Positions 15,240 through 25,248 of a stretch of 59,789 nucleotides of DNA are shown one piece after another. How positions within the stretch are numbered: the first letter of the stretch is position 1; every line of letters starts with the position of its first letter. Source of the DNA: UBA5359 sp002410925 [NCBI: bacterium UBP13_UBA5359] (GTDB lineage: Bacteria; UBP13; UBA5359); contig DHPR01000035.1 of the NCBI GenBank assembly GCA_002410925.1, positions 1 through 59,789 on the forward strand. Reading direction: 5' to 3'. The notes below the pieces were generated by a model, which was not told the DNA's origin, did no database searches, and saw nothing but the letters and a program-made list of their open reading frames with translations. Made by a program: the position numbers and the translations under genes.

Positions 15240-18200
15240 ATGAGCCTGCGCTTTATCCTGGGGCGAGCCGGATACGGCAAGACAAGGTATATATACGAGA
15301 GCATCGGATCGGAATTGTTCAGCGGCAACGATGGCCCGGCGATTCTGGTCTTGGTTCCGGAGCAGGCGGCTTTCCGGACGGAGCGGGAGATTCTGTCCGG
15401 AAGCGGCCTGGCAGGCAGCTTCCGGTTGCGCGTTATGGGTTTCAGCCGTCTGGCAGCAGAGGTGCTGAAGAGTGTTGGGGGCGCGTCAGGGCTCTTGATA
15501 GATGAGCAGGGCAAGCGCATGCTGCTGCGCGACAGATTATCACGGCGTTGCTCCGAGCTGGAGATTTTCAAGCATGCCGATTCCGGCACTGTTGATCGGC
15601 TGGCGGCAACTATCACTGAACTTCACCGCTATCGCATAACATCAAAAGATCTTGTCGAACACTGTGAGACTCTTTCCTTTGAAGAAAAAGGCGGCTGTCG
15701 CCAGGCATTGCTGTCAAAGCTGCAGGAGATAACCTTGATCTACGGCGACTTTGAGGAATGCCTGCGGCAGAGCCGTTACATGGATCCGGATGATGCTCTA
15801 GATCTAGCTGCCGCTGCTATCGGCCGCTGGCATATCGCCAAGGGTGCCTTCGTATATATAGATGGCTTCACCGGTTTTACTCCTCAGGAACTGGCTATGA
15901 TCGAGGCGCTGTTGGAAAAAGTATCTAAAATGAACATCGCCCTTTCTCTCCCTCTTGATCTGGCCGGTCGCGAGCCTGAAAAAGGCGGCATATTTTCAGA
16001 TATCCTGGAAACATATAACGCTCTTAAGGGCATAGCCGATAAGCCGGAGATACTCATAGAAACCCCCGTAATGCTGCAGCCAGCTGCTCCGTTGCGTTTC
16101 TCCAAAGCTGCACTTATCCACCTGGAGCGGTTCTATCCCGGATATAATCGTACTCCCTTTCAAGGTATGCCGAAAGGTCTTCATCTACGCGCCGCTGCCA
16201 ATCCCAGGGCCGAAGTGGAATGGACGGCCAGGGAGATAATCAGGCTTTGCCGGGACCAGGGCTATCGCTGGCGAGATTGCGCCGTGATAGCACGCAATTT
16301 GGAGGATTATGCCGATCTTATCCGAGCCGTTTTTGACGAGGCCGGCATCCCCTGCTTTATTGATCGCCGTCATCCGGTGAATCACCATCCGCTGGTAGGG
16401 TTGTTGCGATCTGCAGTGGAACTCCAGATCACGGATTGGTCTTACGAAGCTGTTTTTTCCTGTCTGAAGACGGATATCTTCCCCCTGGACAGGGATGATT
16501 GCGACTTGCTGGAGAACTATGTTCTGGCGCATGGTATCAGAGGAGGTCGCAGCTGGCTGGATATGCCGCCCTGGGCCTATCGGGCGGAGCTGCTGCGGGA
16601 GGAAGAACTCTCTGATACAGGAGCCGGAAGCCGGGAGCCTGAGCAGAGTGCGCACGGGAATCCCGAAACCAACGATCAACAAAGCAACAACATACCCGGG
16701 GAGCATACCGAAAGATTACTTGATCGTGTTAACCAAGCTCGTGATATAGTAACGGATAATTTGCGAAAGTTTTGCTCCGACTTTACCGGAGGTCTTACTG
16801 TTCGCCGTGCCTGTTTGGCAGTTTATGATCTGTTGGAACGGCTCCAGGTACGTGACATACTGGAACGGTGGTATCTGGAAGCTATGGAGTCCGGCCGTAT
16901 CGAGGAAGCGGAGGAGCATGCCGGGGTCTGGGACAAGATCATAAGGCTGCTGGACCAGATGATGGAATTTTTGAACGAGACGGAAATAAGTCCGCGCGCC
17001 TTTTTGGAATTGCTGGAGGCTGCTTTGCAAAGTGTGGATCTGGGCCTGATACCTCCGGGGATGGATGCAGCCGTAGCCGGGTCCATAGATAGAGCCCGTT
17101 TTCCGCATATCAAGGCGGCCTTTGTTATCGGGTTGAATGACGGTTCCTTCCCGGCTCTGCCCGGGGAGGATATGATCTTCAGCGATACCGATCGCCGGCT
17201 CTTGAAAGAGGGCGGATTGAAATTGGCGCCATCCAGCCGGGAGCAATTGCTGCGAGAGAGATATTTTGCCTATATGGCTCTGACCAGAGCCTCAGAGTAT
17301 CTCAGTCTCAGTTACTCTCTGGCGGATGCCGAAGGACGGTCAAGATCACTATCCTCGGTGGTGACGCATATCAAGGAACTCTTTCCCTCTCTGAGAACAG
17401 AGGATTGGCCCATCGAACCTGGAGAAAGCCAGGCCGATGAGTCGGCCGAAGATTTTATTACCGGTCGTGAAGAAGCTCTCTTCTACCTGATAAGCCGGTT
17501 AGAGACTATGCGCTCTCGCTGGAAGGAATCCGGGCAAAAGGATTCCGGGGAGTTAAAGCCGCAGGGTCTCTGGATAGACCTTTATCGACTGCTGCTGAAT
17601 GCTCCCGGCTGCGGCCGGGAAAGAAAATTGCTTCAGTCTTTGAACCATACCAACCGGGCGCAGCCGCTCTCTGAGAGCGTCATGGCAGAGATGGTCGGTC
17701 CGGTGCTGCATGGCAGCGTATCATCATTGGAGCGTTTTACCGCCTGTCCTTTCTCATATTATGCTTCGCATTTATTGGGCTTGAAGGAGCGCAGCATTTT
17801 CAAAATGGAGGCTGTTCATGCCGGTGTTTTCAAACATGCCGCCATGCGTGATTTTGTTTTGGCTTTACAGGAGAGCGGCCTTGATTGGGGCAAGCTGGAA
17901 CCGGAGGAGGCGGCCGAGATCATGGGCCGTATCTGCAAAGAGCTTATTCCGCGTTTGCAAAACGAGATACTTCTCAGCAGTAATAAATATCGCTATCTGG
18001 CGGATACTCTGACAGCGGAAATGCAGCGAATAGCTGTTATTTATACTGAAGCAGCCCAGCAGACGGCTTATCGCCCTGTAGGTGTGGAGCTGGGATTCGG
18101 CCATGGGCAAACACTGCCGCCGTTGAGCATCAGGCTGAGCGAGGAGCGGCGCTTGGAACTGGAAGGGCGCATAGATCGTGTGGACGCTGCACCGTCCGGC

Positions 18201-18872
18201 GAATGGAGGATTATAGATTACAAGGGAAGCAGGCGTCTCAGACTGGATCCTGCAGATGTAATGTACGGATTATCGTTACAGCTTACAGCTTATGCCGCCC
18301 TGCTTCAAGAGTATGGCCGCCGACTGCACTCTTCCTTATCAGTAATCGGCGGGCTCTTCTACGCTCCGTTACATGATCCACCTCTGAGGGTTGACGGCCC
18401 TCGGAATGAGGAAAGCGTAGCTCATGAGTATCGCAAGAGATTGAAGATGGATGGTCTTTTTTCAGAAGATACCATACATATTTTGGATGGAAAACTGGCT
18501 GCCGGCCAGGAATCACTGCTGGTTAACCTATCGCTGAAAAAGGATGGCAATCCGGTTGCTCGTTGCGGAGCGGTGAGCGTTGATCGCTTGCATTTATTGG
18601 CGGATTATACTCGTATTTCCCTGGCTGAAATCGGCAGTCAGGTGCTGCAGGGGCAGCCTGAGATTGCTCCTTTCCGTCGCGGCAACAGCACTGCCTGCAC
18701 ATATTGTGAATTCAAACCGATATGCGCCTTTGACTCCTCTTTGCCGGATAACAATTGGCGTCGGCTAGAGAGAGCATTTCGAGAGCAGGCTTTCAATGCT
18801 ATGGCAGATAGAATATATAGGAAACAGGGCAGGAAGCAGGAGACAAGAGTTCGGATCGGTTATTCAGCATAG
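15240..18872 (+). CDS. addB: ATP-dependent helicase/nuclease subunit B
   Basis: 1210 residues. AddB forms the AddAB complex with AddA, encoded next, which resects double-strand breaks for RecA. Visible features: an inactive-helicase N-terminus with Walker A-like GRAGYGKT, then VPEQAAFRTEREIL. In the C-terminal third comes FTACPFSYYASHLLGL (first iron-sulphur Cys), the nuclease motif RIIDYKGS near residue 992, and the Cys cluster ACTYCEFKPIC near residue 1150. This is the iron-sulphur-stapled RecB-type nuclease. ATG 15240 with GGAG six bases before is chosen over GTG 15204. A polar Gln/Asn/Glu-rich linker (about residues 460-490) looks like an insertion. It ends 60 bp before addA. Confidence 0.95.
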   Translation: MSLRFILGRAGYGKTRYIYESIGSELFSGNDGPAILVLVPEQAAFRTEREILSGSGLAGSFRLRVMGFSRLAAEVLKSVGGASGLLIDEQGKRMLLRDRLSRRCSELEIFKHADSGTVDRLAATITELHRYRITSKDLVEHCETLSFEEKGGCRQALLSKLQEITLIYGDFEECLRQSRYMDPDDALDLAAAAIGRWHIAKGAFVYIDGFTGFTPQELAMIEALLEKVSKMNIALSLPLDLAGREPEKGGIFSDILETYNALKGIADKPEILIETPVMLQPAAPLRFSKAALIHLERFYPGYNRTPFQGMPKGLHLRAAANPRAEVEWTAREIIRLCRDQGYRWRDCAVIARNLEDYADLIRAVFDEAGIPCFIDRRHPVNHHPLVGLLRSAVELQITDWSYEAVFSCLKTDIFPLDRDDCDLLENYVLAHGIRGGRSWLDMPPWAYRAELLREEELSDTGAGSREPEQSAHGNPETNDQQSNNIPGEHTERLLDRVNQARDIVTDNLRKFCSDFTGGLTVRRACLAVYDLLERLQVRDILERWYLEAMESGRIEEAEEHAGVWDKIIRLLDQMMEFLNETEISPRAFLELLEAALQSVDLGLIPPGMDAAVAGSIDRARFPHIKAAFVIGLNDGSFPALPGEDMIFSDTDRRLLKEGGLKLAPSSREQLLRERYFAYMALTRASEYLSLSYSLADAEGRSRSLSSVVTHIKELFPSLRTEDWPIEPGESQADESAEDFITGREEALFYLISRLETMRSRWKESGQKDSGELKPQGLWIDLYRLLLNAPGCGRERKLLQSLNHTNRAQPLSESVMAEMVGPVLHGSVSSLERFTACPFSYYASHLLGLKERSIFKMEAVHAGVFKHAAMRDFVLALQESGLDWGKLEPEEAAEIMGRICKELIPRLQNEILLSSNKYRYLADTLTAEMQRIAVIYTEAAQQTAYRPVGVELGFGHGQTLPPLSIRLSEERRLELEGRIDRVDAAPSGEWRIIDYKGSRRLRLDPADVMYGLSLQLTAYAALLQEYGRRLHSSLSVIGGLFYAPLHDPPLRVDGPRNEESVAHEYRKRLKMDGLFSEDTIHILDGKLAAGQESLLVNLSLKKDGNPVARCGAVSVDRLHLLADYTRISLAEIGSQVLQGQPEIAPFRRGNSTACTYCEFKPICAFDSSLPDNNWRRLERAFREQAFNAMADRIYRKQGRKQETRVRIGYSA

Positions 18873-18932
18873 AAGTGCGTTTAGATACCCCGGTCTGTTT
18901 GCATGGCAATCGCCGGGCAATAGGGGATAAGC

Positions 18933-21900
18933 ATGGGAAGCGTAAAACTAACAATTAACAACCAACAACCGGCATCTGCTGCCGCAGGCGGTACCTTCTG
19001 GACTCCGGCTCAACAACGGGCTATTGATCTACGGGGTTCCGATATCCTGGTTTCCGCCGCTGCTGGAGCCGGTAAGACAGCTGTGTTGGTGGAGCGCATC
19101 ATCCAGCATATTCTGAAGCCCGGTAATATAGATGATATTGTTACCCGCATACTGGTGGTCACCTTTACTGAAGCGGCAGCCATGGAGATGCGCAGCCGAA
19201 TCATCGATAGCATAAGGAAGACACTGGCGGAAGCTCCAGAGGGAGATGAGCGGCGTCGTGAGTATCTGCACCGTCAGATGGTTCTGGCTGAAGGAGCCTC
19301 CATCTCCACTCTGCACGCCTTCTGCCTTAAAATCGTCAGGCAGTACTACTACCGGCTGGAGGGGTTGGATCCGGCCTTCGGCGTCATGGATGCCGATGAA
19401 GCTGAACTCTTGAGATTGGACGTCTTGGAGAGCCTTTACGAGGAGAGCTATTCATCTTTGTCCGGCTTTACAGAGTTGCTGGAGTACTTCGGAGGTCAGG
19501 AAAAGATGCTGACTACGGCACTTCTCAAGCTCTATGATTTTGCCTGGAGCCAGCCCTGGCCGCTGGATTGGTTGGATAAAGCGGCCTCTGCCTATGGCCT
19601 TTCCGATGATAAAGCGCTGACAGAAACTCGTTGGCTATCCGCCGTCATGGAGGAAACAGCGGCCGCGCTGGCCTATGCAGCAGAGCTTACCGAACTCAAT
19701 CTGCATGATTGTTGCTGCCCTGGCGGTCCGGCTGTTTATGCTGCAGCTTTACAAGAGGATGTCGACATCATCGAGCAGGTGCTGCAAGCAGCCCGGGAGA
19801 GCAGCTGGGACGACCTGATGCATGTATTGGAGGAGGTTGCCTTTGCCAAGCTGGCGCCGGTCAGAGCTAAGGACGGGGTCGATGAGAGGCTGAAGGAACG
19901 AGTGCAGGAACGGCGTAAGGTTGTTAAGGGAATTGTGGACACTCTACAACGGCGCTTCAATCGTCCGGTTGCTATGCTGGCACAGGAGATTCGTCAAACA
20001 GCACCACTGGCGCAGACGCTGACAGAGCTTGTCAAACGATTTGCCGCTGCCTTTTTCGAAGCCAAACAGAACCATCGCTTGGTGGATTTTAACGATCTGG
20101 AACATCTCTCTTTGAAGCTGTTGCTAGGTGAGGGATCCAGACCCGGCTGTGAGATACCTTCCGAAGTGGCTCTGGAATTGAAAGAGCGCTTTGAAGAGGT
20201 TCTGGTCGATGAATATCAGGATATCAATGAATTGCAGGATACCATATTGAGACTGGTCTCTCGTCGTGGCGGTGAGGGCGGGCAATCCAATCTCTTTATG
20301 GTAGGAGATGTCAAACAGAGCATTTATCGTTTTAGGCTGGCTGATCCGGCTATCTTTCAGGGAAGATACAATGCTTATCCGTCAGATGACGGCTGCAATG
20401 CCCCGAAAGAAAAGGTAAAGATCATTCTGGGAGATAACTTTCGCAGCCGCCGAACGATTATCGACGGAGTCAATCTAATCTTCAAGCAGATAATGACATC
20501 AGAACTGGGTGGTATCGATTACGATGAGAACCACCGGTTGAAATATGGCGCATTTAAGGCCTATGCCGATGATGGTGAAGATGAGGCGTATTACGCCAGG
20601 CCGGAATTCCCAGAGGCAGAGCTGTGGCTCTGTACCACTGACGAGGTTGGAGGGCAGGAAGGCGAAGCTGAAGATGATGAAAATGTCGAAGAAGGGCCGG
20701 AGGATCTGGAGAACATTGAGCGCGAAGGGCGGCTTATAGCCCGACGTATCCGTGCGTTGATGGGAGAATGCTCGGAAGAAGAGCTGCAGGTGTATGATAA
20801 GCGAAGTAAAGCGATGCGTCCCGTTCGCTACAGTGATATGGCTATCCTGCTTCGCTCCACCAAGATCAAGGCCAATCTTCTGCTGGAGGAACTGCGCCGC
20901 TGCGGCATACCCGCTTACGCCGATTTGGGAGGCGGTTATTTCAGCGCTGTTGAAGTAGAGACCATGTTCTCTTTGCTGCAGATCATAGATAATCCTCGCC
21001 AGGATATTCATTTGGCAGCGGTGTTGCGTTCGCCTTTGGTCGGCCTGTGTGAAGATGCTCTAGCCTGTATTCGGCTGGCCGATAGACAGGGTGATTATTA
21101 TGATGCATTGCAGGCTGCCGCCGCTGGAGAGGGCGATCCGGCAGAAGCTGCCGGTGAGTTTCTCTTTCACCTCGATCAATGGCGAACTATGGCCAGGCGG
21201 CAGCCACTGGCCGAGCTGATTCAGCGCATCTATGCCGAAACCGGTTATCTGGCTTACGTAGGCGGCCTTCCCGGCGGTGGACAGAGACGCGCCAACCTTC
21301 GGGCACTCTATGACAGAGCCAGGCAGTTTGGTGGTTTCAGCCGGCAGAGTCTCTTCCGCTTTCTGCGTTTCATTGAAAATTTGAGGCAGAACCAGGGAGA
21401 TTTGGGTACAGCCAGAGCCCTTGGAGAGAGCGAAAATGTGGTACGTATCATGAGCATCCACAAGAGCAAGGGGCTGGAATTCCCGGTGGTCTTTTTGGCC
21501 GATTTGGGTAAGCGCTTTAATCTGGATGATACCAGGGGAGATGTTCTGGTCCATCGCGGCTCTGGTTTGGAATTAGGCCTTTCCTGCTATGACAGGAAGC
21601 TGCGGCTGCGTTACCCTACGCTGGCCCGTGAAGCGGTGGCGGCAGCCCTTAAGCGGGACAGTCTGGCCGAAGAGCTGCGTGTACTTTATGTGGCTATGAC
21701 CAGGGCACGGGAACGCCTGATCATGACTGCTTCCGTTAAGAATCATTATGCTGCCGTTCAGCGCTGGAGTCTCTCCGATCATCGGGGCTGGACATTTCCG
21801 TTATATCGGCTGGCAGCAGCTTCCGGATTCCTTGACTGGTTGATGCCGGCATTGCTCAGGCACAGAGATGGAGGGCTCTTCCTGGCTTCTTTAGGGCTGG

Positions 21901-22910
21901 AGATGTCACCGTCGCCTGAGGATATACTTGAAGACCGGTCGGCCTGGAAGATATCCTTGGTACACGCTGTGGAACTGCAAAGGCAAGTACATACCGGAAA
22001 AGGAGCCTGGAGCTTTCTGAAGAATCTCGAACAGCCCTCCGGTTCTCCTGACTCCGGCGTTACAGCCCGGCTTGACCGGGCGCTTGGTTGGAAATATCCT
22101 TTTGCATCAATTGCCGATCTGCCACAGAGAGTACGGATAACCGAAATTGAACATTTGCTGCCGGAGCGGACAGAGGGTAACCCTTCTGCGTCCGGCAATA
22201 CCCTCACGGCGGATGCAGGCGGACAGTATAGCTTATGGCCGGTAGAAGAGTTGGAAACCAACAACCGAGAACCGGCAAATGCGTCCGAAGGAGATGTTTA
22301 TGAATGGGACGATGAACTGCTGGAAGAGCCGAAGCTTTCATTTGCCTTCCCTGCCGTTATATTCCGGTCAAAGGGCAGCCGGTCGGATGCAACTGCTGTC
22401 GGTACAATCAATCATCTGGTGCTGCAGCATCTGAATCTGGATGCAGCGCTGGATGAAGGCGATATAGCCCTGCAAATTCAGCAGATGACGGATAGAGGAT
22501 TGCTGCGGCAGGAAGAGACGGCCTCTATTCTGGTCAAGGAGATAGCAGCTTTTTTCTGCTCCGATCCTGGCAGGCGCATCCTGGCGGAGCGTCATAATCT
22601 GCGCCGTGAACTTCCCTTCAGTCTCCTGCTGCCGGCGGCGGAAGTTTACCCCGATATACCATCGGATCAACTGCAGGGAGAACATGTCTCCCTTTACGGT
22701 ATTATAGATTGCCTTGTTCCGATGGGTGACGGCTATATGCTGATAGATTACAAGACGGATAGGCTGGGCCCGGAGGAAGCCGAAACAGCCCGTGCCAGAT
22801 ATGCAACTCAGATGAGGGCCTACGGCCTGGCGGTGGAGCGCATCACCCGCCGGCGCGTCCTGGAGAGCTGGATCTATCTGCTGCGGCCGGGGATGGCGGT
22901 GAAAATTTAA
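18933..22910 (+). CDS. addA: ATP-dependent helicase/nuclease subunit A
   Basis: 1325 residues, slightly above the usual 1200-1250. UvrD-type helicase motifs run in order: Q-motif WTPAQQRAIDLRG, Walker A AAAGAGKT (near 45), TFTEAAAMEMRSRI, Walker B LVDEYQDINELQ (near 424), VGDVKQSIYRFR, IMSIHKSKGLEFPVVF (near 837) and VLYVAMTRARERL. A C-terminal RecB-type nuclease follows (YGIIDCLVPMG...LIDYKTDR, near 1254-1275). Thus both Add subunits carry nuclease motifs. The extra length comes from an N-terminal polar tail (TINNQQPAS) and acidic or Asn-rich linkers (GQEGEAEDDENVEEGPE, ELETNNREPANAS). GGGGATAAGC precedes ATG 18933. Confidence 0.95.
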   Translation: MGSVKLTINNQQPASAAAGGTFWTPAQQRAIDLRGSDILVSAAAGAGKTAVLVERIIQHILKPGNIDDIVTRILVVTFTEAAAMEMRSRIIDSIRKTLAEAPEGDERRREYLHRQMVLAEGASISTLHAFCLKIVRQYYYRLEGLDPAFGVMDADEAELLRLDVLESLYEESYSSLSGFTELLEYFGGQEKMLTTALLKLYDFAWSQPWPLDWLDKAASAYGLSDDKALTETRWLSAVMEETAAALAYAAELTELNLHDCCCPGGPAVYAAALQEDVDIIEQVLQAARESSWDDLMHVLEEVAFAKLAPVRAKDGVDERLKERVQERRKVVKGIVDTLQRRFNRPVAMLAQEIRQTAPLAQTLTELVKRFAAAFFEAKQNHRLVDFNDLEHLSLKLLLGEGSRPGCEIPSEVALELKERFEEVLVDEYQDINELQDTILRLVSRRGGEGGQSNLFMVGDVKQSIYRFRLADPAIFQGRYNAYPSDDGCNAPKEKVKIILGDNFRSRRTIIDGVNLIFKQIMTSELGGIDYDENHRLKYGAFKAYADDGEDEAYYARPEFPEAELWLCTTDEVGGQEGEAEDDENVEEGPEDLENIEREGRLIARRIRALMGECSEEELQVYDKRSKAMRPVRYSDMAILLRSTKIKANLLLEELRRCGIPAYADLGGGYFSAVEVETMFSLLQIIDNPRQDIHLAAVLRSPLVGLCEDALACIRLADRQGDYYDALQAAAAGEGDPAEAAGEFLFHLDQWRTMARRQPLAELIQRIYAETGYLAYVGGLPGGGQRRANLRALYDRARQFGGFSRQSLFRFLRFIENLRQNQGDLGTARALGESENVVRIMSIHKSKGLEFPVVFLADLGKRFNLDDTRGDVLVHRGSGLELGLSCYDRKLRLRYPTLAREAVAAALKRDSLAEELRVLYVAMTRARERLIMTASVKNHYAAVQRWSLSDHRGWTFPLYRLAAASGFLDWLMPALLRHRDGGLFLASLGLEMSPSPEDILEDRSAWKISLVHAVELQRQVHTGKGAWSFLKNLEQPSGSPDSGVTARLDRALGWKYPFASIADLPQRVRITEIEHLLPERTEGNPSASGNTLTADAGGQYSLWPVEELETNNREPANASEGDVYEWDDELLEEPKLSFAFPAVIFRSKGSRSDATAVGTINHLVLQHLNLDAALDEGDIALQIQQMTDRGLLRQEETASILVKEIAAFFCSDPGRRILAERHNLRRELPFSLLLPAAEVYPDIPSDQLQGEHVSLYGIIDCLVPMGDGYMLIDYKTDRLGPEEAETARARYATQMRAYGLAVERITRRRVLESWIYLLRPGMAVKI

Positions 22911-23046
22911 GAGTAGCAATGAATTTGTCTAAGTATGTAAAGGGCTGGTATGATGCTTGATAGTCAATATGGACGAACGCCGGTTTATTACCCAAAGAAC
23001 AAATAAAAAAGCGTTGAAGGCGGTGTGATCAAAAAAGGCAAAATCT

Positions 23047-25146
23047 TTGCGTTACAGTTCAAGCAGGGATAGCCGCCACTGGCTGCAAATAGGTAACGGC
23101 TTTTCCTCGCTAATCGGTAAACTGGTAAGGGATCATTGTTATTACGGTTTTCAGGATGAGAATATCGATATTATAATCCGGGCTCTGGGAGGGAAGGGCA
23201 TCTATTTCGGCACGGAGAAAAGCCCGCTTATCATTCCTGAAGAAGATTCCCTCACTTTTTATCAGCGATACTTGGGGCCGCCGGCTCGCACCGTTCAGAC
23301 TCTGCCGGATGGCTCCGCCACTCTTCGTATATGCAGACAGCCGGAACAAGAGCAGACCATCTGGAAGAGCCTATCGAAATTCGGCCTGAAACGCGGAGAG
23401 GCTGCACAGCTTTTTCAATTGCGTAAGGCAGTGACATCGGTGGATTTTATCTGCAGCTATCTGCCGCGCCTGGCCGAGGCCGGCTTTGAAGTATACGGCG
23501 AAGAGAACATCGGCGGCATCAGAATCAATCGTAATACGCCGAAGATATCCATGGTAGTAAGTTCGGAAATCGATTGGTTCGATCTCAAAATCGTTATCAC
23601 CTTCGGCGACATCCAACTCTCCCTGGCTGAATTCCGCCGCGCTCTGAAGAAGCGAGAGCGCTATGTCAAACTGGTCGATGGTTCCATCGGGGAACTGCCC
23701 TTGGAATGGCTGGAGCGCTACCGGCACGTATTCGAACTGGCAGAGGAGAGTGATGATGGCCTGCACCTGCGTAAGTCGCAGATAACGCTGCTGGAAGCTG
23801 CGTTGGATCAGGCCGATGAAGCCCGGGCCGATGCGGAGTTTAAGGAGAGGTGCCGGTGCTTGCGCGATTTTACCGGCATCGAGCCGGCGGCGTTGCCGAC
23901 AGGTTTAAATGGTGAACTGAGGCCATACCAAAAGGCAGGTTATGATTGGCTGCATTTTCTTCATAAGTATGAACTGGGCGGTTGCCTGGCAGACGATATG
24001 GGTATCGGCAAAACAGCTCAAGCACTGACCCTTCTGGCCTCATTGCAGGAGAGCGGGCATACGCAGGCTGCCAGTCTGATCGTTATGCCGCGCTCTCTGC
24101 TGACCAACTGGGCCAGTGAAGCAGAGCATTTTACTCCCAGGCTTCATGTTTTGGTACACGCCGATGGGGATCGTTTCGACGACCAGGCTCATTTTGATGA
24201 TTATGATCTGGTGCTGACCGGTACACCGGTGGAAAACTCCACTCTGGATCTCTGGTCACAGTTCGCCTTTCCCAACCCCGGCATGCTGGGCAATCTGAAA
24301 TATTTTCGCAAGGAGTTCGCTAATTCCGTGGAGCGTAACAGAGAGGAGGAAGCGGTCGGAGAGTTACGCCGTCTGGTTTATCCCTTTATTTTACGACGAA
24401 CCAAGAAGCAGGTGGCCAGAGAGTTGCCTCTTTGCACAGAACACACTATTTACTGTGAGATGGAGCCTGCTCAGAGGAAAGCATATACCTTATGCAGGGA
24501 TAAATATCGGGCTTATCTGTTAGGGATGATCGAGAGGGAAGGCATAAATAATATGCGAATGAAGATCCTGGAGGGCCTGCTGCGCCTGCGCCAGATATGC
24601 GACCATCCGGTTCTGGTAGACCCCGATTTCAAAGGCGGATCGGTCAAGATGGATGTGCTGCTGGAGGCTGTGGAAACGCTCTGGGAGGAGGGGCATAAGG
24701 CGCTTGTTTTCTCGCAGTTTACCAGGATGCTGAAGGAGATCGAAACGGAATTGCAAGCTCGCCGTATACCCTATGTGTATCTGGACGGCCGCACCAAAGA
24801 ACGTCAGGAGCGCATCGATTTTTTTCAAAACGACCCTGGTATTCCGCTCTTTCTTATAAGCCTGAGGGCCGGTGGAGTAGGTCTCAACCTCACTGCTGCA
24901 GACTACGTTTTCCATGTAGACCCCTGGTGGAATCCGGCAGTAGAGCGCCAGGCCACCGACCGCGCACATCGCATCGGCCAGGAGAAGCCGGTCTTCGTCA
25001 ACAAACTGGTTGTCCGGGATTCGGTGGAGGAGAAGATACTCCTGCTGCAAGAGCGCAAGAAGGATCTCGTAGACAAGCTGATAACCGCTGAAAGCGGCTT
25101 CTTTAAATCGCTTACCCATGAAGATGTCAGGCTGCTGTTCAGTTAA
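23047..25146 (+). CDS. SNF2-family helicase-like protein lacking motif II (probably inactive)
   Basis: 699 residues from TTG 23047. Motif I (LADDMGIGKTAQALTLLAS), Ia (LIVMPRSLLTNWASE), III (TGTPVENSTLDLWSQFAF), IV (ALVFSQFTRML), V (FLISLRAGGVGLNLTAADYV) and VI (QATDRAHRIGQ) are well kept. Between Ia and III the sequence runs FDDYDLVLTGTPVENS. The usual TTYGTLRRD...ILDEAQAIKN stretch with the catalytic DEAx box is missing in frame, at about 24211-24222. The repeated DLVLT/LVLTGT phrase would allow deletion by short homology. The start is also doubtful: no binding site precedes TTG 23047, and GTG 23025, which has one, opens a different frame that stops after 15 codons. The N-terminal SWIM finger common in this family is absent. 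I read it as a recently disabled gene or a non-ATPase remnant. Confidence 0.85.
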   Translation: MRYSSSRDSRHWLQIGNGFSSLIGKLVRDHCYYGFQDENIDIIIRALGGKGIYFGTEKSPLIIPEEDSLTFYQRYLGPPARTVQTLPDGSATLRICRQPEQEQTIWKSLSKFGLKRGEAAQLFQLRKAVTSVDFICSYLPRLAEAGFEVYGEENIGGIRINRNTPKISMVVSSEIDWFDLKIVITFGDIQLSLAEFRRALKKRERYVKLVDGSIGELPLEWLERYRHVFELAEESDDGLHLRKSQITLLEAALDQADEARADAEFKERCRCLRDFTGIEPAALPTGLNGELRPYQKAGYDWLHFLHKYELGGCLADDMGIGKTAQALTLLASLQESGHTQAASLIVMPRSLLTNWASEAEHFTPRLHVLVHADGDRFDDQAHFDDYDLVLTGTPVENSTLDLWSQFAFPNPGMLGNLKYFRKEFANSVERNREEEAVGELRRLVYPFILRRTKKQVARELPLCTEHTIYCEMEPAQRKAYTLCRDKYRAYLLGMIEREGINNMRMKILEGLLRLRQICDHPVLVDPDFKGGSVKMDVLLEAVETLWEEGHKALVFSQFTRMLKEIETELQARRIPYVYLDGRTKERQERIDFFQNDPGIPLFLISLRAGGVGLNLTAADYVFHVDPWWNPAVERQATDRAHRIGQEKPVFVNKLVVRDSVEEKILLLQERKKDLVDKLITAESGFFKSLTHEDVRLLFS

Positions 25147-25205
25147 ATTTCTTTCAACGCAAAAGAAGGAATCTGGAAAAGGATAACGAATATTATAAAT
25201 TAAGC

Positions 25206-25225
25206 GTATGCATACAGATGTATAC
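25206..25225. promoter_or_regulatory. Palindromic operator candidate before the GntR/LacI-type gene
   Basis: GTATGCATAC (25206-25215) is a perfect palindrome overlapping ATAC-agat-GTAT (25212-25223) and GTATAC (25220-25225). It lies about 24 bp before the regulator start, fitting autoregulation by a dimer. Confidence 0.45.
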
Positions 25226-25248
25226 AGATGATTTCTCAGGAGATGAAC

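Noticed and set aside
15032-15616. 194-codon ORF on the minus strand
   Set aside because: It overlaps the N-terminal part of addB, has Ser/Arg-rich composition and no family features; an antisense shadow.
23025-23072. GTG 23025 as the true start of the SNF2 gene with a frameshift in the A6 run
   Set aside because: Possible, but the first-frame peptide ends after 15 codons and I cannot show homology for it; kept only as a note on the gene.
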